A stretch of 64,000 nucleotides of DNA, from contig CAZSRS010000013.1 in assembly GCA_964609625.1 (NCBI GenBank), forward strand, positions 1 to 64,000, read 5' to 3'. Under the pieces are notes generated by a model, which searched no databases, had not been told where the DNA came from, and was given only the letters and a program-made list of their open reading frames with translations. Shown here in pieces: positions 30,296 to 38,954 of this stretch; position 1 is the first letter of the stretch; each line of letters opens with the position of its first letter. The stretch is from G963674665 sp964609625 (lineage in GTDB: Bacteria; Desulfobacterota; Desulfovibrionia; Desulfovibrionales; Desulfovibrionaceae). The translations under genes and the position numbers were made by a program.

Positions 30296-31626
30296 GGTGC
30301 GTTCTCCTTGGATGTGGATGCTCTCTCCAGGGTGTCGGGATAGGCGTAGATCCCGCCTTCGAAGTTCCGCAGCAACAGGGTGTCCGGATGCTCGGGATCG
30401 CGGCCCAAGACAGTCTCGGGGAGCAGCGGCACCTTGCCGCCTCCGCCGGGCGCGTCGATGACATAGTGCGGCACGGCGTAGCCCGAGGTGTGCCCCCTGA
30501 GCCCCTGGATGCAGGCCAACCCGGTGCTGACCGGCGTGCGGAAGTGGGCGCTGCCCAGGATGGGGTCGCACTGGTAGAGATAATAGGGGCGCACCCTGAT
30601 GCGCATGAGTCCGTGACAGAGCCGGCCCAGGGTCTCGGGAGAGTCGTTGACGCCCTTGAGCAGCACGGTCTGGCTGCCCAGGGGGATGCCGGCGTCGGCC
30701 AGGCGGTTGCATGCCTCGGCCATGGCCGGAGTCAGCTCGTCCGGGTGGGTGCAGTGCAGGCTCATCCACAGGGGGTGGAACTTCCTGAGCATGCGCACCA
30801 GGGCGCGGGTGATGCGCTGGGGCAGCACGGCCGGCGTCTTGGTTCCGAGGCGCACGATTTCCACGTGGGGGATGCGCCTGAGCGCACGCAGCAGCCATTC
30901 CAGGGCCTCGTCGTCCATGGTCAGGGGGTCGCCGCCGGAGACCACGATGTCACGCAGGGCCGGGGTTCGGGCGATGTAGTCGAGCCCCTGTTGCAGGCGT
31001 TGCCTGGGCGATTGTCCCTTGCGGCGGCCCACCATGCGCGAGCGCGTGCAATAGCGGCAGTAGGCCGAACAGTAGTCCGTGACCAGGAACAGGGCGCGGT
31101 CCGGGTAGCGGTGCACGATGCCGGGTACCGGGCTGTCGTGTTCCTCGGCCAAGGGATCGGCGGCCTCGCCCGGGGAGTGCAGACGCTCGAGCACGGTGGG
31201 CACCATGGTGCGGCGCAGGGGTTGCGCGGGGTCCACGGGATCGAGCAGGCCCAGGAAATACGGAGTGACGGCCAGAGGCAGGCCGCTCTTGGCGTTGTTG
31301 CAGGCCGCGAGTTCCTCGGGTCCCAGGCGCAGATACTTCTGGAGCTCGAGGGGATTGGTGATCCGGTTCGCTAGTTGCCAGCGCCAGTCACCGAATTCCG
31401 CGCGGCTGGCCCAGGGGAAAAGCCTGCGGCGAATTTCCTCGCTACGGGCGTCCGCGGGGAAGGGCCGCTCCACGCCACGGCATGACTGCCGGGCGCGGAC
31501 GCTTCCCGATGCGGAGCGCGCTACTTGATAGCTGTCTGGCAGGGGAGAGTTGAGCGTGAGACCGGGAAGCGGAACCGCTTCCCCGGGGGGTTCTTCAGGA
31601 ATGCATGAATCCTGATGGTTCTGCAT
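30280..31626 (-). CDS. KamA-family radical SAM protein (lysine 2,3-aminomutase-like)
   Basis: 448 residues. The radical SAM cluster motif is CSAYCRYC (about residue 184), followed by TRSRMVGRRKG. DIVVSGGDPL matches the SAM-binding region. The PLP lysine is present in DAPGGGGKVPLLPE, and substrate carboxylate positions known from lysine 2,3-aminomutase are kept in QCDPILGSAHFRTPVSTG. It should therefore be a true PLP- and SAM-dependent aminomutase, converting L-lysine or a related alpha-amino acid to the beta form. It heads an overlapping operon with two ATP-grasp ligases, a GNAT-HDAC fusion and a GNAT. A yodP/ablB-only arrangement, as in N-acetyl-beta-lysine osmolyte synthesis, is not what is seen. 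Confidence 0.88.
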   Translation of the reverse strand: MQNHQDSCIPEEPPGEAVPLPGLTLNSPLPDSYQVARSASGSVRARQSCRGVERPFPADARSEEIRRRLFPWASRAEFGDWRWQLANRITNPLELQKYLRLGPEELAACNNAKSGLPLAVTPYFLGLLDPVDPAQPLRRTMVPTVLERLHSPGEAADPLAEEHDSPVPGIVHRYPDRALFLVTDYCSAYCRYCTRSRMVGRRKGQSPRQRLQQGLDYIARTPALRDIVVSGGDPLTMDDEALEWLLRALRRIPHVEIVRLGTKTPAVLPQRITRALVRMLRKFHPLWMSLHCTHPDELTPAMAEACNRLADAGIPLGSQTVLLKGVNDSPETLGRLCHGLMRIRVRPYYLYQCDPILGSAHFRTPVSTGLACIQGLRGHTSGYAVPHYVIDAPGGGGKVPLLPETVLGRDPEHPDTLLLRNFEGGIYAYPDTLERASTSKENAPCASR

Positions 31627-31733
31627 CGCAGTATCCCTTTATCGTGTTGTTTTAGCGACGTTTCACCCTGAATGCAGGGTATTCCATTTCAGTTGAAAAT
31701 CGTGGCTCCGTGGAACATTCACACAGCGCAGGC

Positions 31734-31970
31734 TCAAGCTTCCTCGAATTTCAAGATACGCAGGACCATGGCTCCTTTTACTTTGCTACAATCTCCCGTG
31801 GCGCGTACTTCCTTGCCGCAATACTGAATCAGAGCGTCACCGCGTTCGTCCTTGAAGATGTAGTAGTCCTTTTCACCTTTGGCGGATATCAAGATATTGG
31901 TCACGTTATTTCCGGCATCCCAGCCCCAGGGGCAGACAATACCGCGTACTTCGATGATGCTCGCATCCAT
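31734..31970 (-). CDS. Small conserved-looking protein of unknown function
   Basis: 78 residues from the ATG at 31970, six bases after AGGAGA. Sequence features are a GIVCPWGWD motif near the start, alternating strands (NILISAKGEKDYYIF, DALIQYCGKEVRATGDC) and a VLRILKFEE end, which suggests a small OB- or SH3-like beta-barrel. Three cysteines are spread through it. It is a separate gene between the sigma-54 activator and kamA. No family recognised. Confidence 0.6.
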   Translation of the reverse strand: MDASIIEVRGIVCPWGWDAGNNVTNILISAKGEKDYYIFKDERGDALIQYCGKEVRATGDCSKVKGAMVLRILKFEEA

Positions 31971-32312
31971 GGGCGTTCTCCTGCATTGCACGGTGTGCAG
32001 CAGTATACCGCGCCTCAGGCAAGTATCGCGCCAAGTTGCAACACACTGAATAAAAGGAAGAAAAGTTTGAAGTGGAGTAAAAAGCGGAACCTAGTGTTCC
32101 TGAACGAGTCGAACATGGGACCGTGGATGTCGGTTTTCTAGAGCATTATTTCCTTGAACTGTGGAAAATGCTCGCGGGCACGGGGCGTGCGTAGCTGAAG
32201 CGAAGCGAAAGGGAGCATTGGAGAAAACCACGTTTTCCCAATACTCGGCCCCTGAAATTCAGGACGTATTTCAGGGGTAATATCCTCTAGAAAAAGCCAA
32301 GAAAGGCAAGGG
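31971..32312. other. Intergenic region with two inverted repeats
   Basis: No gene supported. It contains CCCCTGAAAT (32249-32258) pairing perfectly with ATTTCAGGGG (32268-32277), and a shorter GAAAAC (32223-32228) / GTTTTC (32232-32237). The larger one lies just downstream of the sigma-54 activator stop and may form its transcript end, although no T-run follows. Confidence 0.45.
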
Positions 32313-33734
32313 TCAGGAAGCGGATTTTGTCTTGAATTCTTCCTTGTGGATGTCGTGCTTGGTCAGCAGCTTGTGCAACTGCCGGGTGCTGAGCCCGGCC
32401 TGTTCGGCGGAGCGGTTGATACGCCCCTTGTTGCGTGAGAGCAGGTCCTTGAGATACTGCCGCTCGGCGCTTTCCTTTGCCGCCTCGCGGAACTCGGCCA
32501 GAGTGAGGTTGTCGCGCAGGGGCACCGTGGCCGTGGGGACGCCAGCGGCGAAGATGTCCTGGGGAAAGCTCTCCGGGGTGAGGACCAGGGACTGTTCCAG
32601 GATGAAGGCGCGTTCCACGAGGTTTTCGAGTTCGCGTACGTTGCCGGGCCAATCGTAGGTCGCGAAGGCCTCGAGCACGTGGGGGTGCACGTCGCGGATG
32701 GCCTTGCCGTACTTGCGTTGCAACTGCTGCAGGAAGTGTTTGGTGAGCAGGGGCAGGTCCTCCCTGCGCTCCCGCAAGGGGGGGATCTCGATGGGGAAGA
32801 CGTTGAGCCTGTAGTAGAGGTCGCGGCGGAAGGCGCCGGCCTCCACGAGGGTCTTGAGGTCCTCGTTGCTGGCGGCGATGACCCGGGCGTTGGTCTCCAT
32901 GGTGGCCTCGCCGCCCACCCGCTGGAATGTGCGTTCCTGCAGGACCTGGAGCAGCCTGATCTGCGCGGCGTGGGTGATGGTTCCGATCTCGTCGAGAAAG
33001 ATGGTGCCGCCGTGGGCGATTTCGAACTTGCCCTGCTTGCGCTTGATGGCGCCGGTGAAGGCGCCCCTTTCGTGACCGAAGAGTTCGCTCTCCACCAGGG
33101 TGTCGGGGATGGCGCCGCAGTGCACGCTGATGAACTGGCAGTTCTTGCGCTCGCTCTGGGCGTGGATGAGTCGGGCGATGAGGCTCTTGCCCGTGCCGGT
33201 CTCTCCGGTGAGCAGGACCAGGGCACTGGTGGGCGCGGCCATCTTGACCTTATCGTAGACCTGCCGCATGAGCGGGCTGGCGGTTTCCGCCAGCCGGGTA
33301 GGCTCCACCCGCCAGGAACTTTCGCGCAGATAGTTGAGTTCGGATTCCATGCGCAGGGAGTCGCGCATGCTCTCCACCACGTAGCTGAGTTCTTCCTTGC
33401 TCACCGGGGAGAGGAGGTAGTTGCCGGCGCCGGCGCGCATGGCGTCCACGGCGTCGCGGATCTGGGCCTGGGTGGCCAGGACGATGACCATGAGGTTCTG
33501 GCAGGCGCGCAGGAGCGGGGTCAGGGCGGCGCGCCAGTCCGTGGCAACGCCGGCGCCGCCGTGCCCCTGACGCAACAGCTCCAGGTCGATGAACATGAAT
33601 TCGTAGGGAGCCCTGGACAGGGCGTGCAAGGCCAGGTCGCGGCTATGGGCCACGTCCACCTTCACGCCCTCGAAGCACTGCCGGATGATTTTCAGTGCGT
33701 CCTGCTGCCCGGTCACGGCGATCATACGTGCCAT
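32313..33734 (-). CDS. Sigma-54-dependent Fis-family response regulator
   Basis: 473 residues from the ATG at 33734 (GGGAGGA upstream). The N-terminal receiver-like domain (about 1-125) has FIDLEL at the phosphorylation site. The AAA+ domain (about 150-390) has Walker A GETGTGKS, the sigma-54-contacting GAFTGA loop, Walker B GGTIFLDEIG and the RRDLYYRLNVF sensor region. The C-terminus is a Fis-type helix-turn-helix (NRSAEQAGLSTRQLHKLL). It activates sigma-54 promoters. Its kinase is not adjacent on the same transcript, though the double-receiver kinase at 36204 is close. Targets are unknown. Confidence 0.93.
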   Translation of the reverse strand: MARMIAVTGQQDALKIIRQCFEGVKVDVAHSRDLALHALSRAPYEFMFIDLELLRQGHGGAGVATDWRAALTPLLRACQNLMVIVLATQAQIRDAVDAMRAGAGNYLLSPVSKEELSYVVESMRDSLRMESELNYLRESSWRVEPTRLAETASPLMRQVYDKVKMAAPTSALVLLTGETGTGKSLIARLIHAQSERKNCQFISVHCGAIPDTLVESELFGHERGAFTGAIKRKQGKFEIAHGGTIFLDEIGTITHAAQIRLLQVLQERTFQRVGGEATMETNARVIAASNEDLKTLVEAGAFRRDLYYRLNVFPIEIPPLRERREDLPLLTKHFLQQLQRKYGKAIRDVHPHVLEAFATYDWPGNVRELENLVERAFILEQSLVLTPESFPQDIFAAGVPTATVPLRDNLTLAEFREAAKESAERQYLKDLLSRNKGRINRSAEQAGLSTRQLHKLLTKHDIHKEEFKTKSAS

Positions 33735-33820
33735 GCGCCTGTTCCTCCCGAAGAACGCCGCCTTATAGTCCCTTCCCCCCAGCTTGCCAACGAAAAAGTA
33801 CCGCTCCTCCCGAGCCGAGA

Positions 33821-34324
33821 TCAGAGTATTGTAAGCCGCGCCAGCCAGAGAGCGGCCATGGCGTACAGACCGGCCAGGACATCGTCGAGCATGACCCCGA
33901 AGCCTTCGGGCAGCCAGCGCTCCGAGTCGCGGATGGGGGGCGGCTTGGTGATGTCGAAGAGACGGAAAAAGGCGAGACCGACTGCCAGATCCCAGAACCC
34001 GCAGGCGGTAAAGGGCAGAAAGACCAGCCATTGTCCCAGGACCTCGTCGATGATCACCCGACCGGGGTCCGTGGTGCCCAGGCGGCGCTCCACTACCGTC
34101 GCCGCCAGGCCGCCCAGCCCGAAGAGCAGGAGCAGGACGAGGATACGCCCCCACAATGGGAGCGGCAGAAAGAGCCACGGCGCCAGCAGCACGGCGGCCA
34201 GAGATCCCCAGGTACCGGGCATGAACGGAATGCGCCCCGGCAATACCAGGGTGCAGAACTCCATGCTGGCGCGTTGGGCCGGGGTCATGGGGGTCTTGTC
34301 ATCCGGGAGGGGCTGTGTGGGCAT
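33821..34324 (-). CDS. pgpA: Phosphatidylglycerophosphatase A
   Basis: 167 residues from the ATG at 34324; an internal ATG at 34288 is the alternative, and neither has a strong ribosome-binding site. PgpA motifs are clear: LPGRIPFMPGTWGSLAAV, RVIIDEVLGQWLVF, FFRLFDITKPPPI and GVMLDDVLAGLYA, with about four membrane helices. It dephosphorylates phosphatidylglycerophosphate to phosphatidylglycerol in the inner membrane. The start lies 13 bases after the stop of the PilB/GspE ATPase gene. Confidence 0.92.
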   Translation of the reverse strand: MPTQPLPDDKTPMTPAQRASMEFCTLVLPGRIPFMPGTWGSLAAVLLAPWLFLPLPLWGRILVLLLLFGLGGLAATVVERRLGTTDPGRVIIDEVLGQWLVFLPFTACGFWDLAVGLAFFRLFDITKPPPIRDSERWLPEGFGVMLDDVLAGLYAMAALWLARLTIL

Positions 34325-34337
34325 GGGGGGCGGCCGG

Positions 34338-35963
34338 CTACACCAGGACGGCGGCGCAGGCTTCCTCCAGGGTGGTGTAGCCCCTGAGCACCTTGTCCGC
34401 GGCATCCATCTTCAGGGTGCGCAGAACGTCAAGTTCCACGGCCTTTTCCTCCAGCTCGTGCATGGTGACGTTCTTGATGATCATGTCCTTGATGGGGTTG
34501 GTCACTTCCAGGATTTCATAGATGCCGCAGCGGCCGAGGTAACCGGTCTCGTTGCACTGGTAACAACCCTTGCCGCGCAGGAAGGGCGTGCCCTTGACGG
34601 GCTTCAGCCCCAGGGCTGCCATGGCCTCCAGCGGCGCCTCGTAGCTCTCTATACAATGGGGGCAGATACGGCGCACCAGACGCTGCGCCCCCACCACGAG
34701 AAGGGTGGAAGCCACCAGGAAGGGCTCGATGCCCATTTCCACGAAGCGGGTCACGGCGCCGCAGGCCGTGTTGGCGTGCAGGGTGGAGAGCAGGAGGTGG
34801 CCGGTAAGCGCGGACTCGATGGCGATGGTGGCGGTCTCTTCGTCGCGGATCTCGCCGACCATGATCACGTTGGGGTCCTGGCGCAGGATGGACTTCAGAC
34901 CGCTGGCAAAGGTCATGCCGGCGCGGCGGTTGAGCTGCACCTGCCGGATGCCGGGCTGGCGGTATTCCACCGGGTCTTCCAGGGTGATGACGTTGATGTT
35001 CGGCGTGCTGACGCGGCGTAGCAGGGAGTAGAGCAGGGTGGACTTGCCACTGCCCGTGGGGCCGGTGGCCAGGACCATGCCGTAGGGCTTTTTCACGGCG
35101 CGTACGAACTTCTGCTTTTCCTTCTCGGCCAGGCCCAGGTCCTCCAGGGTCAGGGCCTTGCCCGTGCTCTGCTGCAGCAGGCGCAGGACGATGTTCTCGC
35201 CGTAGATGGTGGGCAGGGCGCTGGCGCGCACGCTGACCTCGGTGTTGCTGTATTTGAAGGTGAAGCGGCCGTCCTGGGGTACGCGGGTGACCGAGATGTC
35301 CATGCCCGAGAGCAGCTTGATACGGGAGATGATGGGAAAGAAGTAGCTTTTCGGAGGGGCGGGGAACTCCTTGAGCTGCCCGTCGATGCGGAAGCGGAGC
35401 TGGATGCGGTCCTTTTCCGGGCTGATGTGCACGTCGCTGGTCTTCTCGCGCACGGCCTGCATCAGGATGGAGTTGACCAGCTTGATGACCGGGGCCTCCT
35501 GTGCCATGTCCTGGGCCGCGGCGGAAACGTCGAGGTCCCCTCCCTCGTCCTCGCCGTGGGTGTCGGCGTCCATGCCGTCCATGCTGGAGATCATGTCGTG
35601 GACGTTGAAGGTGGTGCCGTACATGCCCTGCGCCAGGCTGTTGAGCTGCTGTTCGGAGCAGATCACGGGCTCCACGTCGAGGCCGGTGTGCTTTCTAATG
35701 GCGTCCTGAAGCCAGATGTCGGAGGGGTCGTTGGTGGCGATGATCAGCAGTTTGCCGGTCTTTTTCAGGGGTACGATACGGTGTTTCTGGGCGGTCTCGG
35801 CGTCGATGACCTCCTGCAGGGCAGTATCCTGCGGATACTTGTCCGGGCTGTACTTATCGATCTTGAGTTGCTTGGCCAGCAGGTCGATGAGTTGGCTTTC
35901 GTTCAAGCTCTCGGTATCGACAGGCCTCTTGGCCTTTTCTTTCTGGGGGGTCGCTTCCGCCAC
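34338..35963 (-). CDS. GspE/PilB-family secretion or pilus assembly ATPase
   Basis: 541 residues. An N-terminal T2SSE_N-type domain (about 20-130) is followed by the ATPase core with Walker A GPTGSGKSTL, the Asp box/Walker B region VITLEDPVEYRQPGIRQVQ and IMVGEIRDEETATIA, and His box STLHANTACGAVTR. A tetracysteine zinc site reads CPHC and CYQC before GYLGRCGIYEIL. These hexameric ATPases drive type IV pilus extension or type II secretion. No other pilus or secretion gene is in the window, so it is a detached copy linked only with pgpA. Confidence 0.93.
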   Translation of the reverse strand: MAEATPQKEKAKRPVDTESLNESQLIDLLAKQLKIDKYSPDKYPQDTALQEVIDAETAQKHRIVPLKKTGKLLIIATNDPSDIWLQDAIRKHTGLDVEPVICSEQQLNSLAQGMYGTTFNVHDMISSMDGMDADTHGEDEGGDLDVSAAAQDMAQEAPVIKLVNSILMQAVREKTSDVHISPEKDRIQLRFRIDGQLKEFPAPPKSYFFPIISRIKLLSGMDISVTRVPQDGRFTFKYSNTEVSVRASALPTIYGENIVLRLLQQSTGKALTLEDLGLAEKEKQKFVRAVKKPYGMVLATGPTGSGKSTLLYSLLRRVSTPNINVITLEDPVEYRQPGIRQVQLNRRAGMTFASGLKSILRQDPNVIMVGEIRDEETATIAIESALTGHLLLSTLHANTACGAVTRFVEMGIEPFLVASTLLVVGAQRLVRRICPHCIESYEAPLEAMAALGLKPVKGTPFLRGKGCYQCNETGYLGRCGIYEILEVTNPIKDMIIKNVTMHELEEKAVELDVLRTLKMDAADKVLRGYTTLEEACAAVLV

Positions 35964-36085
35964 GCTGCTTCCTCACCTTGGAATTGTCGGTGGGGGGTAG
36001 GAACGCCGGATATGTCAGGCTTCATCCCCCCGAATCATCAGTCCTTTTTTGGCCCACCGTTCAGGTGCTCCATGTCGGTGCGTCC

Positions 36086-36106
36086 ACGTCACATGCGGCG
36101 TGACGT
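36086..36106. promoter_or_regulatory. Inverted repeat upstream of the PilB/GspE gene, candidate operator
   Basis: ACGTCAC (36086-36092), seven bases, then GTGACGT (36100-36106). It lies about 125 bases upstream of the ATPase start on the minus strand, in the 240-base gap before it. No regulator is assigned. Confidence 0.35.
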
Positions 36107-36203
36107 CATTACAGCGGGTACGGCCATAATACCCGTGGTGCACAGAAAATCAAGTGAATGCCGGGAGAAACGGCCGCTACCGTTCCCCTTGCCATTGGGG
36201 ATG

Positions 36204-37682
36204 TCAGGAAGGAGGCACATCCGGGAGGGGCGGGAGAGCGGGAATGGAGAAAAAAAACCGCGCGCCATTGCCCGGAGCGCTTTCCACCCAGACACGCCCC
36301 TTGTGTGTTTCCACGATCTTCTTGACGATGGCCAGGCCCAGTCCGGTACCTTGCTTGTTGTCCGCGGGTTTGGAGTCGATTCTAGAAAAGTACTGGAAGA
36401 GCCTGTGCTGCTGACTTTGGGGCACTCCAGGTCCCTGGTCGCCCACACAGACCACGGCGTCGGCGCCGTCGCGTTCCAGGAAGACGGTGACCTCGCTCCC
36501 GGCCGGTGAAAATTTCAGGGCGTTGGACAGCAGATTGTCGAGCACCTGGGCGATGCGCCGGCCGTCGCAGGAGACGAGGAAGGAACCGGGAATCTCCGTG
36601 CGGATGTGTATCTTTCTGGCCGTGGCGGTGATGCTCAGGAATCGGGCGCGCTCCCTGACGAGGGCAGCGAGATCGAGGTGTTCGGGCTTGAGATCGAGCT
36701 TGCCGCTCTCGATGACCGAGACGTCCAGGAGGTCGTTGACCAGCAGGAGCATCTGGGTGCTGGCGGAGTGTATGAACTCCGCGAGTTCGGCCTGATCCGC
36801 GGCGCCTTGCTGCTTGAGCTCCTCTGCCAGCATTTCGCTGAAGCCCATGATGCCGTTGATGGGATTGCGCAAGTCGTGCACCGCCATGCCCAGAAAGCGG
36901 TTCTTGAGTTCGTTGAGTTCATGGAGTTTGTGAAAGGTCTCAAGGGTTTCCTGGTTGTGGACCACCCGCAGGTAGAATTCCTCGCGGCAAAAGGGCTTCT
37001 TGATGAAGTCGTTGGCGCCGCTTTTAATGAACTGCACGGGTAGAAACTCCAGGTCCCTTGCGGAAACGCCGATGACCGCGAGTTCCTGGGGGCTTCGGGT
37101 CTCGCGGATTCGCGCACAGAATTCCACGCCGTTCATGCCGGGCATCTCGTAATCCGTGATCACCACCGAGATGTCGTGGTACTTGTTCAGGATGGAGAAC
37201 GCCGTTTCCGCGTTGTCAGCCACATGTACCCGGAACATGTACGTCTTGAGCATGGAGCGCAGCAAGCGTCGCACCGGAGTCGAGTCGTCCACCACCAGGA
37301 CACGGACGTTCCTGTTCTTCAGGAGGCGCTGCACGCTGTAGACCAGGGTGTCCACGCCCCTGTTGTTCTTGATCACGTAATCGATGACGCTCTTTTCCAG
37401 AAGACGCTGTCGCAGTTCCGGGTCGATATGCGAGGTGTAGACCATGCTGGGAATCTTGTTCGCCAGTGTGAAGTCGACAATCTCTCCGTGGTCCGCGTCG
37501 GGAAGTGAGAGGTCCAGGATGGCGAGGAAAAAGTCTGCCGCGGCGCTTTCGATGCTAGAGACGGCCTGCTTGTAGCTAGCAGCGTGCAGGACATCGACAT
37601 CCAGCTCACGGATGAGCCGCTCCCGCAGCGCCGTGGCCACGGGCATGCTGTCTTCAACAATGAGAATGCGTGGTTTTGTCAT
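36204..37682 (-). CDS. Histidine kinase with two N-terminal receiver domains
   Basis: 492 residues from the ATG at 37682; a TTG eight codons upstream is possible, and the ribosome-binding site is weak for both. Receiver 1 (about 5-120) has AILDLSLPDAD; receiver 2 (about 128-245) has VVITDYEMPGMNGVEF and the FIKKPF lysine. The HisKA motif is VHDLRNPINGIMGFSEML (about 275), and the HATPase has NLLSNALKFSPAG, GDQGPGVP and GTGLGLAIVKK. It has no sensor or membrane domain, so signals must come by phosphotransfer to the receivers. It is divergent from the fluoride operon. Confidence 0.92.
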   Translation of the reverse strand: MTKPRILIVEDSMPVATALRERLIRELDVDVLHAASYKQAVSSIESAAADFFLAILDLSLPDADHGEIVDFTLANKIPSMVYTSHIDPELRQRLLEKSVIDYVIKNNRGVDTLVYSVQRLLKNRNVRVLVVDDSTPVRRLLRSMLKTYMFRVHVADNAETAFSILNKYHDISVVITDYEMPGMNGVEFCARIRETRSPQELAVIGVSARDLEFLPVQFIKSGANDFIKKPFCREEFYLRVVHNQETLETFHKLHELNELKNRFLGMAVHDLRNPINGIMGFSEMLAEELKQQGAADQAELAEFIHSASTQMLLLVNDLLDVSVIESGKLDLKPEHLDLAALVRERARFLSITATARKIHIRTEIPGSFLVSCDGRRIAQVLDNLLSNALKFSPAGSEVTVFLERDGADAVVCVGDQGPGVPQSQQHRLFQYFSRIDSKPADNKQGTGLGLAIVKKIVETHKGRVWVESAPGNGARFFFSIPALPPLPDVPPS

Positions 37683-38094
37683 AATTTCAAAGCAAGGAGA
37701 TAGCAAGGATTCAGTATCTGCTCAAATACCGTGTTCCATACATGTCTGAATGGAAGCGACACGAGCCTTGTTACATGCGGACTGGTGCCAATGGTTCCGA
37801 GGAGAGGTGGAATGGCGCTGTCCGGTGGAGCGTCTCGTCCGCATCCATGTCGATTGTATAACATTGCATGCGCAAAACAGCACATTAGTGCTCCAGGAAT
37901 TCCAGGTCAAGGGAAAACAATACAAAGATGACCGCATACCAGAGAACCGTTCAATAGTCGTGGTGCGAGGAACCATAAAACACAATCAGCGACTTGACGA
38001 CAGTGGTTTGTTGAAGATAAATGCAAAAAGAGAAACGTTACACCGGAGTCCGCGGTACGTGCGGCACTGTTTGCGAACATGCGATCGTTCGTGT
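37683..38094. other. Divergent intergenic region with a candidate promoter for the fluoride operon
   Basis: No gene supported in about 400 bases of relatively AT-rich DNA. On the plus strand TTGACG (37994-37999) is followed after 16 bases by GATAAA (38016-38021), a plausible promoter placing the transcript start about 65 bases before the fluoride riboswitch. Confidence 0.45.
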
Positions 38095-38171
38095 GAGGGG
38101 ATGGGGTCCCCCGATAACCGCTCTCGAGCTGATGACTCCTGCTGCCCGGAAACGGCGGTGGGAGTTTTTTT
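38095..38171 (+). promoter_or_regulatory. Fluoride (crcB-motif) riboswitch with intrinsic terminator platform
   Basis: The aptamer (38097-38140) has the conserved order GGGGATGGGGTCCCCC, a short linker, AACCGC, a small CTC...GAG stem and CTGATGACTCCT, matching the crcB RNA consensus. The expression platform (38136-38171) is a hairpin, ACTCCTGCTGCC pairing with GGCGGTGGGAGT, followed by seven T residues. Its 5' strand overlaps the aptamer's final segment, so fluoride binding should prevent termination. It sits 68 bases before the first frame of the operon that contains crcB and a second enolase. Confidence 0.92.
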
Positions 38172-38238
38172 GTGCCCACGCCTGCCTGGTGTGGGTTTTG
38201 CTTTTTCAATTGATTCTCTGGATGTAAAGGGATGGAGC

Positions 38239-38954
38239 GTGAGTATATCGAGTTCGTTGAACGAATCTTCCATGAAGGGCGGAGATTCCCTGACGAGACG
38301 CGGGGCGATACGCTTTGTCGTTCTGCTCGGGATCGTGAGCCTGTTCACCGACATGACCTACGAGGGCGCGCGGAGCCTCGTCGGTCCCTATATGGTGCTG
38401 CTGGGGGCGAGCGCGACCGTGGTCGGCGTGGTGGCCGGGTTCGGCGAGCTGTTGGGCTATGCCCTGCGCTTCGTATCCGACCGCATCGCCGCCTGTACGG
38501 GCCGTTATTGGCTGTTGACCATTATCGGCTACGTGCTGAACCTCGTGGCCGTGCCATTATTGGCCCTGGCCCGGGTTCAGTTCCCGGATCCACGGGCCAT
38601 GGAGCGCTGTGTCCCAGCCTGCCGGCCGCGCCCTTGCTCTTTTTGGGTGGAATCGGAAGAGCCGTTGGCGGAGCCGTTCTCTGGGGCATTGGCATGGGGG
38701 CGCAGGAGTCGGTCATGAAGGCCGCGGTCGCGGCCATGTCCCCGGTGGACAGACGCGGTTCGGCCTTCGGCGTCTACAACATGACCTTCGGTCTGATCTG
38801 GTTTGCAGGAAGCGCCCTGATGGGGGTATTGCACGATGTGTCCATCCTCGCTTTGGTCGCGTTTTCGGTTGGGGTGCAATTGGCCGCGATCCCGCTGATG
38901 GTACTGGTGGCTCGCGCTGCAAATGAGTGTGGATTTGATCAGGACTTGGGATGA
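38239..38954 (+). pseudogene. MFS transporter, internally deleted and frameshifted
   Basis: The first part (frame of the GTG at 38239) reads like the N-terminal helices of an MFS exporter: VVLLGIVSLFTDMTYEGARSL, GASATVVGVVAGFGELLGYALR, TIIGYVLNLVAVPLLALA. From about 38572-38600 the similarity jumps to another frame: APLLFLGGIGRAVGG, VLWGIGMGAQESVMKAAVA, PVDRRGSAFGVYNMTFGLIWF, to the stop at 38954. The central helices of a roughly 400-residue transporter are missing, so it is not functional as encoded. Its stop overlaps the AAA ATPase start (ATGA). As first gene after the riboswitch it was probably once fluoride-controlled. Confidence 0.75.

Noticed and set aside
32679..35021. 780-residue open frame on the plus strand
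   Set aside because: Antisense to the sigma-54 activator, pgpA and the GspE/PilB gene, all of which have full family motifs on the other strand.
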